Shown here piece by piece: positions 8,110-15,954 of a stretch of DNA of 43,214 bases. The DNA is from Rhodospirillales bacterium. GTDB taxonomy: Bacteria > Pseudomonadota > Alphaproteobacteria > Rhodospirillales > SHVQ01. The DNA lies in assembly GCA_009694195.1 (NCBI GenBank), contig SHVQ01000024.1:1-43214 (forward strand), given 5' to 3'. The position numbers and the translations under genes were made by a program. The notes beneath the pieces are model-generated. The model was not told the origin of the DNA, did no database searches, and saw only the letters and a list, made by a program, of their open reading frames with translations. Position 1 is the stretch's first letter, and every line of letters begins with the position of its first letter.

Positions 8110-8588
8110 TAAGCCGCGCCCCCACCGCCTCCCAACTTCAGCGGCGCGCCGTAGTGCCAGAACTCGACGATCTTGCCGTCCTTGACGCGGAAGATCTCGA
8201 CGCCCTCGTATTCGATCTTTTTCCCGGTCGGCTTGACGCCGTTGAGCACGCCGGTGTGCGCGCCGTACATCGCGTAGCGCACCATCACCTTGTCGCCTTC
8301 CGCGATCACGTCGCGCACTTTTTCATGGAGCCCGCCGATGTTCGTCTGGTACTCGACGATCTTCCGTTTCAGCTCTTCGCGGTCGCGGGTCGTCCCGTCG
8401 TCCCCATAGCCGACGTAGTTCGGGCTCACCATCTCGTCGACCGATGCGACGTTTCCGTTCGCATCCCACCACTCCGTATAGCAGCGCAGCACGAGCGCCT
8501 TGTTGGCTTCCACCGGGCTCGATCGTTTCACGGACCTCGCGGATTTTTTTGCGGATTTTTTCATGGATTTCTTCGCGGCCTTTTTCAT
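8109..8588 (-). CDS. SnoaL-like (NTF2-fold) protein with Lys-rich N-terminus
   Basis: A 159-residue protein of the SnoaL-like polyketide cyclase/ester cyclase superfamily. From residue about 26 the NTF2 fold is readable: NKALVLRCYTEWWDANG, MVSPNYVGYGDDG, the EELKRKI helix, RDVIAEGDKVMVRYAMYGAHTG and IEYEGVEIFRVKDGKIVEFWHYGAP, a signature of soluble SnoaL-like proteins. The first 24 residues are an unusual Lys/Ala/Ser tail (KKAAKKSMKKSAKKSARS). The start at 8588 has a GGGAGG ribosome site; an internal Met is less well placed. The C-terminus ends in five glycines and two alanines and its stop overlaps the aldo/keto reductase fossil, so the end may have been created by a deletion. Ligand or reaction unknown. 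Confidence 0.8.
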   Translation of the reverse strand: MKKAAKKSMKKSAKKSARSVKRSSPVEANKALVLRCYTEWWDANGNVASVDEMVSPNYVGYGDDGTTRDREELKRKIVEYQTNIGGLHEKVRDVIAEGDKVMVRYAMYGAHTGVLNGVKPTGKKIEYEGVEIFRVKDGKIVEFWHYGAPLKLGGGGGAA

Positions 8589-8616
8589 GCTGCCCTCCCT
8601 CGAAACCAAGCCGTGG

Positions 8617-8639
8617 ATGGCCGGAACAAGTCCGGCCAT
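8617..8639. repeat. REP-like palindrome
   Basis: Palindrome with arms ATGGCCGGA and TCCGGCCAT around the loop ACAAG, between the aldo/keto reductase stop and the SnoaL-like start. It has the same arms as the copy at 5665-5687 and could act as an intercistronic stem-loop. Confidence 0.75.
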
Positions 8640-8650
8640 GACGCTTCGCG

Positions 8651-9661
8651 TCACCCCACCCTCGCCATTCTCCCCGTCACCGGATAGCCGGGGTCGGTGA
8701 ACCCGTGCGTCGAGGGATGCCCTGCCGGGACCAGCTTCTCCACCGCCGCCTCGTCTTCCGCCGTGAATTTGTGATCGAAGGCGGCTAGATTTTCCTTCCA
8801 CTGCTCCAGTGTGCGCGGCCCGGCGATGACCGACGTGACCGCGCTGTTGTTGAGCACCCAGTTGATCGCGAACTGGCCGCCGGTCATGCCGCGTTTTTTC
8901 GCGTGCGTCACGATCTTCTGCGCGACCGCCAGCGAGCCCTCGCGGTATTCCGTCTGCATCATGCGGAATTCCTTCAGGTCGGCGCGGCTGTCCTTGGGCG
9001 GCTGCTTTCCCGGCTGATATTTTCCCGTGAGCACGCCGCGCGCGACCGGGCTGTAGGTGACGACGCCGATGCCGAAATGGACGCAGGCCGGGAGGTAGTC
9101 CACTTCCGGCATCCGGTTGAGTGCGTTGTAGTAGGGCTGCCCGACCAGCGGCATCGGCAGGCCCCAGCGCTCACAAAGGCCGATCATCTCGCCGATCCGC
9201 CAGGGGCGGAAATTGGAGAAGCCCCAGTAGCGCGCCTTGCCCGCGCGGATCAGGTCGGCGACCGCGGGCAGGCATTCCTCCATCGGCGTCCGGTTGTCGT
9301 CGCGGTGGAGGTAGAAGATGTCGACGTGGTCGGTGCCGAGCCGCTTCAGGCTGCCCTCGATCGCGCGCGCGAGCCATTTGCGCGAGAGCCCGGTCTCGTG
9401 CATCTCGCGGCTCATCGCGTTGCCGTACTTGGTGGCGAGGATCCAATGATCGCGGTCGCGCTTGATGAATTTGCCGATGACGCGCTCGGATTCGCCATAG
9501 GCGTAGATGTCGGCGGTGTCGATGAAGTTGACGCCCCGGTCGCCGGCGACGCCGATGATGCGGCCGGCTTCGCTGGCGTCTGTGCGGTCGCCGAAGGTCA
9601 TGGTCCCCAGGCACATCGGCGAGACGCGAAGCCCGCTGCGGCCGAGCGTTCTGTATTCCAT
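8651..9661 (-). CDS. Aldo/keto reductase
   Basis: A 336-residue NADPH-dependent aldo/keto reductase of the broad bacterial class often annotated as YghZ or potassium-channel-beta-like. The catalytic tetrad is readable: Asp and Tyr in FIDTADIYAYGESE (residues about 47-60), Lys in ILATKYGN (about 79), and His in DIFYLHRDD (about 125). The N-terminal MEYRTLGRSGLRVSPMCLGTMTFG is the family start and fixes the ATG at 9661, preceded by GGAAA. Cofactor-site segments WGFSNF, GQPYYNALNR, YSPVARGVLTGKY and SVIAGPRTLEQ follow in the expected order. Substrate unknown. The SnoaL-like gene follows 62 bases downstream across a REP palindrome; a degraded copy of this gene's tail lies beyond it. Confidence 0.93.
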   Translation of the reverse strand: MEYRTLGRSGLRVSPMCLGTMTFGDRTDASEAGRIIGVAGDRGVNFIDTADIYAYGESERVIGKFIKRDRDHWILATKYGNAMSREMHETGLSRKWLARAIEGSLKRLGTDHVDIFYLHRDDNRTPMEECLPAVADLIRAGKARYWGFSNFRPWRIGEMIGLCERWGLPMPLVGQPYYNALNRMPEVDYLPACVHFGIGVVTYSPVARGVLTGKYQPGKQPPKDSRADLKEFRMMQTEYREGSLAVAQKIVTHAKKRGMTGGQFAINWVLNNSAVTSVIAGPRTLEQWKENLAAFDHKFTAEDEAAVEKLVPAGHPSTHGFTDPGYPVTGRMARVG

Positions 9662-9957
9662 CGGGGTTTCCTTTTTTGGGGCCATCGGCGCGGGAGCCGT
9701 TGACGGGCGCGGGGTCTTGCCGCCACGGTGGGGCGGACGGCGCAATGGTATAGCAACTGGCATACCGCGCGCCCAGGTTCTGTTGACATAGGCGGCGAAA
9801 GCGCCGCAGCGGCCGATTTCCGAGGCTTCCGCCGTTTCGCCCCGCCGGAAAAAATGGCATGATGGCCGACGGATTCGATTCCGGCCGGTCGGCACCGGCC
9901 TGGGAACTTTGCCGACAGGAGCTATTCGACCGCAAGGGCAGAGGCGGTCGATCTGTA

Positions 9958-12870
9958 ATGTTGACACTCGCGTCCCGCGCTCGCGGACGGAAATCGGTCG
10001 GCTATTTCGACCCCACGCTCGTTGCAGCGGGGCTCGCTCTTGTGCTGTGGGCGCCGGGTGCGCTTCTCGTTTGCGCGCCAAGCGCGCAGGCGGCCCAAGC
10101 CCTCGCGAACGAGCACTTCTCCCGCGACATCGATCCCGCGGCGACCGAGCGCCTGTTCCTGGCGGTGGAGAAAAACGATCTCGCCGCCGTGCAGAAGGCC
10201 GTCGCCGAGGGCGGCGATCTCGCGGCCACCAATCCCGCCGGGCGGACGCCGGCCGACATCGCGGTCGACAAGGGCCACTACGCGATCGCCCACTTCCTGC
10301 TCGCCGTCCGCAACTTCCAGGAAAAGGACGCGGCGCACCGGCCGCCCGCCGACGTCGTGCAGGAGCTGACGAAGGACCAGCCGAAGCCCAAGGCATCCAC
10401 GCCACCCGTGCCGCTCGCGCGCGGGAAAGCCGCGAGCGCGCCGCCGCCGCCGCCCGCTTCGACGACCGCGCCGAAACCGCCGGCCATGCCCGCCCAACTT
10501 ACGCCCCCGTTGGCCGCGCCCGCTCTCCAGGCCGAGCGGCCGAAGGACGACGACCGGCCGAAGAGCCGCTATTTCGGCGGCCTCAGCAGCTTCGATCCGA
10601 CGCCGCGCGCATCGGCGCCGGCCGAGGCCGCGAAGCCCGCCGCGGTTCCCTTCGTGCCGCCGGCGCTCGTCATGGCCCCGCCTCCCGCTGCCGCGATGCC
10701 GGCGAAGCCGGAGCCCGCCGAAAAACCGAAACCCAAGCCCGCGCCCGATCCCAAGCGCGCGTTCGTCCCCGACCCCGCGCCGCCGAAGCCCGACCCTCTA
10801 CCGGAGATCGCCGCCCCGCCCGGGTCCTTCCTCGCCAACCTCCGGGAGATCGCCGGCGACAAGCCCGAGCCGCCTGCCCGCGAGGCGAAGGCAAAGCCGG
10901 CCCCCGATTCCGCGAAGCCCGCCTCCGATTCCGTGAAGCCCGGCCCCGACCCAAAGGACACCGAGGTGCCGCCGCCGGAAATGCGCGTCGAGCCGCCGCC
11001 CGTGCCCGAGCCGCCCCAGCCGGAGACCCCCGTTGCGGCCGCGGCAAGCCCGCCGCCCGCCGCCGCACCGCCGCCCCCTTCTCCCGCCGCCTTGGCGCCC
11101 GCGCGCACGGCCGCCCGCCCGCCCGAGAGCGGCAGCACCGTCGGCCGCTTCTTCGGCCGCGTCGGCGGAATGTTCGGCGGCAAGCAGGACGACATCCAGG
11201 CCCGCGTCGCTCAGGCCGAGGCGGAAGTGCGGGCCGCAAGCCGCGGCGAGAAACCACCCTCGGCGCGCGCGCCGGTGGAATCGAAGCCGGCCGCGACCGC
11301 CGAAGCCGCGCCCGTCATCGAGGAGAGCAATCTCCCGCAGTCGCGCGAGCGGCTCGACGCCCGCAACAAGGCGCGCGCGCGCCTGGACGCCGAGTCGAAA
11401 TCGCGCCTCGCCGAGCTCGAGCAGATCCGGGCCGAAGGCGCCGCCAAGTCACGGGCCGAAAACGAGGCCCTCCAGAAAGGCGCGCCGCGGAGTCTGCCCG
11501 AGCCGCGCGAGCAGCTTCCGGAAAGTGCGCCGGAGCCGTCGCTCGCCGCCAAGATGATGGACCGCTTGGGCAGCCTTCTGCCCGGCAGCAAGGACAAGTC
11601 CGGCAAGCCCGGCGATCAAGGCGAAAAAGCCCCGCCGCCGGGCCAGCCCTGGCCGCAGGCCGTCATCGAAGGCGAGCAGCGGGCGGCGGAGACGAAGCCG
11701 CCGGCCGAAACGAAGCCCGCGATGAAGCCGCCGGCCGCGCCTACGCCGGCCGCGCCGTCGCAGGCCTCGCCGTCACAGTCCGGCCCGGCGCGCGCGGCAA
11801 CGGCGGCGCGCGAGCCCGCCCTCGCTCCTGCCGAGCAGCCGAAGTTCGCCTTGCCGCCTCCGGCGCTGCCCGGAGAAAACTCGTTCTTCAACCGTCTCGC
11901 GGAGATGGTGGGGATCGAGCTTCCGCGGCCGTCGCTGGCGGGCATCGGCCTCGCTCCCGCACCGCCGCCTCCCGGCGCCGAGCGGCCGGCCGGTATCGCC
12001 GCGCCGCCGCCGCCGGCAACGGGATTGTGGGCGACGCCGCAGGCAGCGCCGTCACCGCCTGCGCCGCCGGCACCCGCCGCCACCTCGCCCGTTCCGCCCG
12101 CGTCGATCGCCCGGCCGGGAGCCGCGCCTGCCCTCTCCGCGCCGCAGATGATGCCGTCCGGGCGCAGCATCATCGCCGCCCAGGAGCAGCCTCCGGCGCC
12201 GCTGCCCGAGCCCCCGGCCCTCGAGCCCGAGGACGTCGACCCGTCGGCCTGGGCCGTGCGCTCGATCCAGATGGCGCAGGCCCCGATCCATGTGCCGCGG
12301 CCGGCCGCGACAACGCCCGCTCCCCCCAATGCGCTGAACGGAGTCGTGTTCAGCCTCGGCCGGTCGATCGGGCTCGGCCGCGTCTACGGCAGCGGCCATA
12401 CGAACTGCATCGAGAAGCAACAGGGCATGGTGACCTTCTGCGTCGAGCCGGTCGACTGGCCGGAGAACCTCGGCCCACGGTTGCTGACCGGCACGGTGAT
12501 GTATCAGGGCTTGAGCGCCATCGCCCGCTACGACGAGGGCCAGGCCACCCGCTATCACGCGCTGTTCGAATCCGACGTCTTCGATGCGATCGTCGCCTAT
12601 TACACGAAGCGCTTCGGGCCGCCGCTGGCGCAAGCGACGCGGTCGATGAAGCCGATGGCGTCGGCGGCGCGCGAGAACCCGGTCGTCTCGTGGCGGAGCC
12701 TCAATCCGACGACGCAAGAGGTCGCGGTGCTGGAAGTCCGCAAGTTCGACGACTCGCGCGGCAGCTTCCCGGACACGAAGCGCGGCGCGATCATGCTCTA
12801 CACCCCCGGCTCCGACCACATCTTCCCGCAGGTCTCCACCATCGAGCTGATGCAGCTCCGGACGCGGTAA
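9958..12870 (+). CDS. Large proline/alanine-rich envelope protein with ankyrin-like N-terminus
   Basis: A 970-residue protein, if read from the ATG at 9958. Residues about 17-45 form one hydrophobic segment ending AQAAQA, either a signal peptide or a membrane anchor. Residues about 58-115 look like one or two ankyrin repeats (LFLAVEKNDLAAVQKAVAEGG, NPAGRTPADIAVDKGHYAI). From about 130 to 790 the chain is low in complexity, rich in Pro, Ala, Lys and Glu, with short FF.R and FGG islands and a charged helix near 460-500. The last 180 residues are a compact, conserved-looking domain with two Cys (HTNCIEK, TFCVEPVDWP) and the segments YDEGQATRYHALFESD and VSWRSLNP. Unknown function; probably spans the periplasm. 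ATG 9859 or 9862 would add 32-33 residues. The gene is divergent from the aldo/keto reductase. Confidence 0.75.
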   Translation: MLTLASRARGRKSVGYFDPTLVAAGLALVLWAPGALLVCAPSAQAAQALANEHFSRDIDPAATERLFLAVEKNDLAAVQKAVAEGGDLAATNPAGRTPADIAVDKGHYAIAHFLLAVRNFQEKDAAHRPPADVVQELTKDQPKPKASTPPVPLARGKAASAPPPPPASTTAPKPPAMPAQLTPPLAAPALQAERPKDDDRPKSRYFGGLSSFDPTPRASAPAEAAKPAAVPFVPPALVMAPPPAAAMPAKPEPAEKPKPKPAPDPKRAFVPDPAPPKPDPLPEIAAPPGSFLANLREIAGDKPEPPAREAKAKPAPDSAKPASDSVKPGPDPKDTEVPPPEMRVEPPPVPEPPQPETPVAAAASPPPAAAPPPPSPAALAPARTAARPPESGSTVGRFFGRVGGMFGGKQDDIQARVAQAEAEVRAASRGEKPPSARAPVESKPAATAEAAPVIEESNLPQSRERLDARNKARARLDAESKSRLAELEQIRAEGAAKSRAENEALQKGAPRSLPEPREQLPESAPEPSLAAKMMDRLGSLLPGSKDKSGKPGDQGEKAPPPGQPWPQAVIEGEQRAAETKPPAETKPAMKPPAAPTPAAPSQASPSQSGPARAATAAREPALAPAEQPKFALPPPALPGENSFFNRLAEMVGIELPRPSLAGIGLAPAPPPPGAERPAGIAAPPPPATGLWATPQAAPSPPAPPAPAATSPVPPASIARPGAAPALSAPQMMPSGRSIIAAQEQPPAPLPEPPALEPEDVDPSAWAVRSIQMAQAPIHVPRPAATTPAPPNALNGVVFSLGRSIGLGRVYGSGHTNCIEKQQGMVTFCVEPVDWPENLGPRLLTGTVMYQGLSAIARYDEGQATRYHALFESDVFDAIVAYYTKRFGPPLAQATRSMKPMASAARENPVVSWRSLNPTTQEVAVLEVRKFDDSRGSFPDTKRGAIMLYTPGSDHIFPQVSTIELMQLRTR

Positions 12871-13016
12871 GCGCTCCCACCGCGTCGTTCCGCATGCGAT
12901 TGAACGCGGTTTGCGCAGCGACGAGCGCGTCCTCTTATTCCGACTTGACCTGAGGGCGGCTATCTTCATCATCACGAGGCGGCTCTACGTGTTCATCTCC
13001 GGGAGCAAGACAGCCC

Positions 13017-14162
13017 ATGGCCAAGAACGGTTACAAGATCATCGACTGCGATCTTCACATCATGGAGCCCTGGGACCTCTGGCTCAAATACATCGACCCC
13101 AAGTTCCGCGACAATGCCCCGGTGGGCTCGCGCGAGCTGCTCGTCGACAGCCACCTCTTCCACGAGGGCAAGCTCATTTCCAAGCTGCCCAAGCTCCAGA
13201 CCACGGAGGACGCTCACGTCAAGCAAATGGCCGATTCCCACGGCCGCACCCAGTTGTTCGAGGAGTACGGCCGCCGCGGCTGGGGGCCGGACGTGCAGAT
13301 CGAGGCCATGGACCGCGAGGGGATCGACCTCGCGGTGTTGTTCCCTACCCGGGGCCTCTACGCCCATGCCAAGATCTACAAGGACAACGATCTCGCAGCC
13401 GCGATCTCGCGCGCCTACAACGATTGGCTGGCCGAGTTTTGCGCCTTCGCGCCCAAGCGCATGTACGGCGCCGCGCTGGTCCCCGCCCAAAACGTGGGAG
13501 CCGCCGTTGAAGAGGTGCGCCGGGCAAAGCAGGAGTTCGGCTTCAAGGCCGTCTTCATTCGCCCCAATCCCGTTCTCGACCGCAACTGGCATGACCCGGT
13601 TTACGAACCGCTGTGGGCGGAATGCGAGAAGCAGGGCCTCGTGGTCGGATTCCACGAAGCCAACCCTTGCGAGCTGCCCGTCGCGGTCGCCGACCGCTTC
13701 GTCCTCAGCAAGGACGAATACACGTGGAACAATGAGCACGTGGCCTCGCACCCGATCGAGATGATGTATGCGGTCCTCTGCATGATAAACGGCGGTGTGT
13801 TGGAGAGGCACCCCGGGCTTCGTGTCGCCTTCCTCGAGGCCAACTGCAGCTGGGTTCCCTATTGGCTTTGGCGCATGGACGAACACTGGGAGAAGATGGT
13901 GCCGAAGTACCGCACAAAGCTTTCTCCCAGCGAGCACTTCAAGCGCCAGTGCGCCGTCTCGATCGAAGCCGACGAAGAAACCGGGCGCTATGCCATCGAC
14001 TGGCTCAAGGGAGAGCGGATCATGTTCTCGACCGACTTCCCCCACCGCGACACGCATTATCCGCGAACGGTCGACACATTTCTCGGCCAGAGCTTCGCAG
14101 ACGAAAGCGCAAAGCGGAAGATCCTGTGGGACAATCCGGCCGAATTTTACGGCCTCGGGTAG
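13017..14162 (+). CDS. Amidohydrolase family protein (ACMSD-like TIM barrel)
   Basis: A 381-residue member of the amidohydrolase_2 family (metal-dependent hydrolases and decarboxylases related to ACMSD). The metal-binding DxH is D12-L-H14 in IIDCDLHIMEP, a typical N-terminus of this family. Other expected elements are AMDREGIDLAVLFPT, AYNDWLAEFCA, VGFHEAN with a metal His, a LEANCSWVPYWLWRMDEHW segment, and the late FSTDFPHRDTHYP with the catalytic Asp. The ATG at 13017 follows GGGAGCAAGACAGCCC. Close relatives act on aromatic or heterocyclic acids, but the substrate cannot be assigned here. It is a single-gene unit convergent with the NDUFAF6-like gene. Confidence 0.9.
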   Translation: MAKNGYKIIDCDLHIMEPWDLWLKYIDPKFRDNAPVGSRELLVDSHLFHEGKLISKLPKLQTTEDAHVKQMADSHGRTQLFEEYGRRGWGPDVQIEAMDREGIDLAVLFPTRGLYAHAKIYKDNDLAAAISRAYNDWLAEFCAFAPKRMYGAALVPAQNVGAAVEEVRRAKQEFGFKAVFIRPNPVLDRNWHDPVYEPLWAECEKQGLVVGFHEANPCELPVAVADRFVLSKDEYTWNNEHVASHPIEMMYAVLCMINGGVLERHPGLRVAFLEANCSWVPYWLWRMDEHWEKMVPKYRTKLSPSEHFKRQCAVSIEADEETGRYAIDWLKGERIMFSTDFPHRDTHYPRTVDTFLGQSFADESAKRKILWDNPAEFYGLG

Positions 14163-14188
14163 AACGACACGAGACCCCCTGAACCCCG

Positions 14189-15028
14189 TCAATACCGCCC
14201 GCGCATCGCGTTGAAGAAAAGCCGCACGAGCCGGCCGGCGCCCGCGTGCTGGACGCGGGCGTCGAACGGGTTCCAGCCGGAAGCCGCGAGCGCATTCAAA
14301 TACCGCTCCGCCAGCGTCGCCGGAAGCAGCGCCGGCACGCCTGCGCGCGGAACATCGTGCCGCTGCGCGCGGGCGGCGGCCAGATGCTCGCGCGCCACCC
14401 GGGCGACATCCGCGACCACGGCGGCGAGACCGGGTCCGGGCCGCCCGTCGTAAAGCCGGTCGACGTTGAGCCCGGCCTTCCGGGCTTCGGCCGCCGGGAG
14501 ATAGCTTCGCCGCTGGGCGCCGTGAAACGGCACGGCCCGGAGGAGCCCCGCCAGCGCCCAGGCGATGCCGACGTTCCGGCCCGCCGCGCCCGCCGCGCCC
14601 GTATCGGCGCCGAGAACATGCAGGCCCTGCTCGACCAACGTCGACGAGGTTGCCTCCGCATATCGAATAAGCTCGGCCATGTCCGCGGGCGGATCGTTCG
14701 CGAGGTCGCGCTCGCGGGCATCGATAAGACGCTCGAAGGGGTCGCGCGGAAGCCGGTAGCGCCGGATCGCGTCGGCGAGCGCGCGCGCCACGGGGTGGGC
14801 CGTGGGCTCGCCCCGCGCGATGGCCGCGAGCGTATCGCGCCACCACTGCAGCCGCATCCGCCCGACCAGGGGCTCGTGCACCATCTCCCGGACGCGGGCG
14901 ATCTCGAGACTGAACGCGTGCACGGCATGGATCGCCTCGCGGGCCTCCGCCGGCGCGAATAGCGCGCACGCGAAGCGGTCGGGATCGTGGCGGCGCACTT
15001 CGCTCGCGCAATGGGAAAGTCCGGCCAT
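14189..15028 (-). CDS. Squalene/phytoene synthase-fold protein, NDUFAF6-like
   Basis: A 279-residue all-helical protein of the squalene/phytoene synthase superfamily. Alignment landmarks are HDPDRFACALFAP, REAIHAVHAFSLEIARVRE, RMRLQWWRDTL, FERLIDARERDL, YAEATSSTLVEQGLHVLG, GIAWALAGLLRAVPFHGAQRRSYLP and RYLNALAASG. The two Asp-rich prenyl-diphosphate motifs of true synthases are absent: the first reads SLEIARVRE and the second NVGIAWALAGLLRA, with no paired Asp. This matches the catalytically reduced branch that includes NDUFAF6, a complex I assembly factor in mitochondria, which is common in alphaproteobacteria. A complex I assembly role is inferred. The gene is divergent from the PuuD-like gene. 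Confidence 0.85.
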   Translation of the reverse strand: MAGLSHCASEVRRHDPDRFACALFAPAEAREAIHAVHAFSLEIARVREMVHEPLVGRMRLQWWRDTLAAIARGEPTAHPVARALADAIRRYRLPRDPFERLIDARERDLANDPPADMAELIRYAEATSSTLVEQGLHVLGADTGAAGAAGRNVGIAWALAGLLRAVPFHGAQRRSYLPAAEARKAGLNVDRLYDGRPGPGLAAVVADVARVAREHLAAARAQRHDVPRAGVPALLPATLAERYLNALAASGWNPFDARVQHAGAGRLVRLFFNAMRGRY

Positions 15029-15141
15029 GGCCGCTGTACCAGTCCCTTGGAATTAGAACGCTTATGAAGTATCAATGGATTCTGTGATTCCAAGCTAGCG
15101 TGCCGGCTTCCCGCCGGCCACGAATGGATCGGGGGAGAAGC

Positions 15142-15732
15142 ATGAAGAATCCACTGTTGTCGCTCGAAGGCACGATCATTTGCGGTCTCGTGCTCACAAT
15201 CGTCCTGGCCATCATCATCAAGGGGGCCGGGCTCGACTATGCTTGGTGGTCTTTCTTCTTTCGCTGGTTGCACGTCGCGAGCGGGGTGATGTGGATCGGC
15301 CATCTTTACTACTTCAACTTCACCCAGATCCCGACCATGCCCAAGATCCCGGACGAGTTGAAGCCGGCGATCGGCAAGCACATCGCGCCGGCGGCCTTGT
15401 TCTGGTTCCGCTGGGGCGCGATGGCCACCATCGTCACCGGTCTCATCCTCGCCCACTTGAACGGATATCTGGGGTCCGCGCTGGCCCTCGGCCTCACCGA
15501 CGGGGTTCCCAAGAACACCGCGATCGGCGTCGGCATGTGGCTCGGCATCATCATGTGGTTCAACGTCTGGTTCATCATCTGGCCGAACCAGAAGAAGGCG
15601 CTCGGGATGGTGCAAGTGGAGGCGGCGGAAAAAGCGAAGGCCGCGCGCATCGCGATGCTCACGTCCCGAACCAACACGATGCTGTCGATCCCGATGCTCT
15701 ACGCCATGGTCGCGGCGCAAAACATCTACTGA
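15142..15732 (+). CDS. PuuD-like (urate hydroxylase N-terminal domain) membrane protein
   Basis: A 196-residue inner-membrane protein resembling the membrane domain of urate hydroxylase PuuD. Four or five transmembrane helices are readable: GTIICGLVLTIVLAIII, the WWSFFFRWLHVASGVMWIGHLYYF segment with H44 and H54 (possible haem ligands), WGAMATIVTGLILAHL, and GVGMWLGIIMWFNVWFIIWPNQ. PuuD proteins that oxidise urate carry a C-terminal cytochrome c domain; this one stops after LYAMVAAQNIY and has no CxxCH. It may be a shorter homologue of different function or need a separate cytochrome. The ATG at 15142 follows GGGGGAGAAGC, a strong ribosome site. No other urate or allantoin gene is adjacent. 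Confidence 0.8.
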   Translation: MKNPLLSLEGTIICGLVLTIVLAIIIKGAGLDYAWWSFFFRWLHVASGVMWIGHLYYFNFTQIPTMPKIPDELKPAIGKHIAPAALFWFRWGAMATIVTGLILAHLNGYLGSALALGLTDGVPKNTAIGVGMWLGIIMWFNVWFIIWPNQKKALGMVQVEAAEKAKAARIAMLTSRTNTMLSIPMLYAMVAAQNIY

Positions 15733-15954
15733 CGTAGCCGACCGGAGTTCACCGGCCACGGGTCCGGCTCACCGCCGGGCCCGTTTCGTTTGCGGGCTCT
15801 CGAGCGAGCCCTTCCCACTGATTCTTGTCTTTGGGCGACGCCAAGGGCAAAATCGAGGCGTGGTGGAGGTTCGCAAGCCCATCGTCTGCCCGGCAGAAAG
15901 ATCGGGGAGCCATCATATGTCAGAAAGGCCCACGAGCTGGGAGCAAGTGGGAGC

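Noticed and set aside
9909..12953. A 1014-codon plus-strand open frame overlapping the proline-rich ankyrin gene.
   Set aside because: It is a +1 shadow of GC-rich sequence with an Arg-dominated composition; the frame used has the signal segment, ankyrin pattern and a structured C-terminal domain.
12993..15011. A 672-codon minus-strand open frame spanning the amidohydrolase and NDUFAF6-like regions.
   Set aside because: It is antisense to a gene with clear metal-site motifs and out of frame with the NDUFAF6-like protein.
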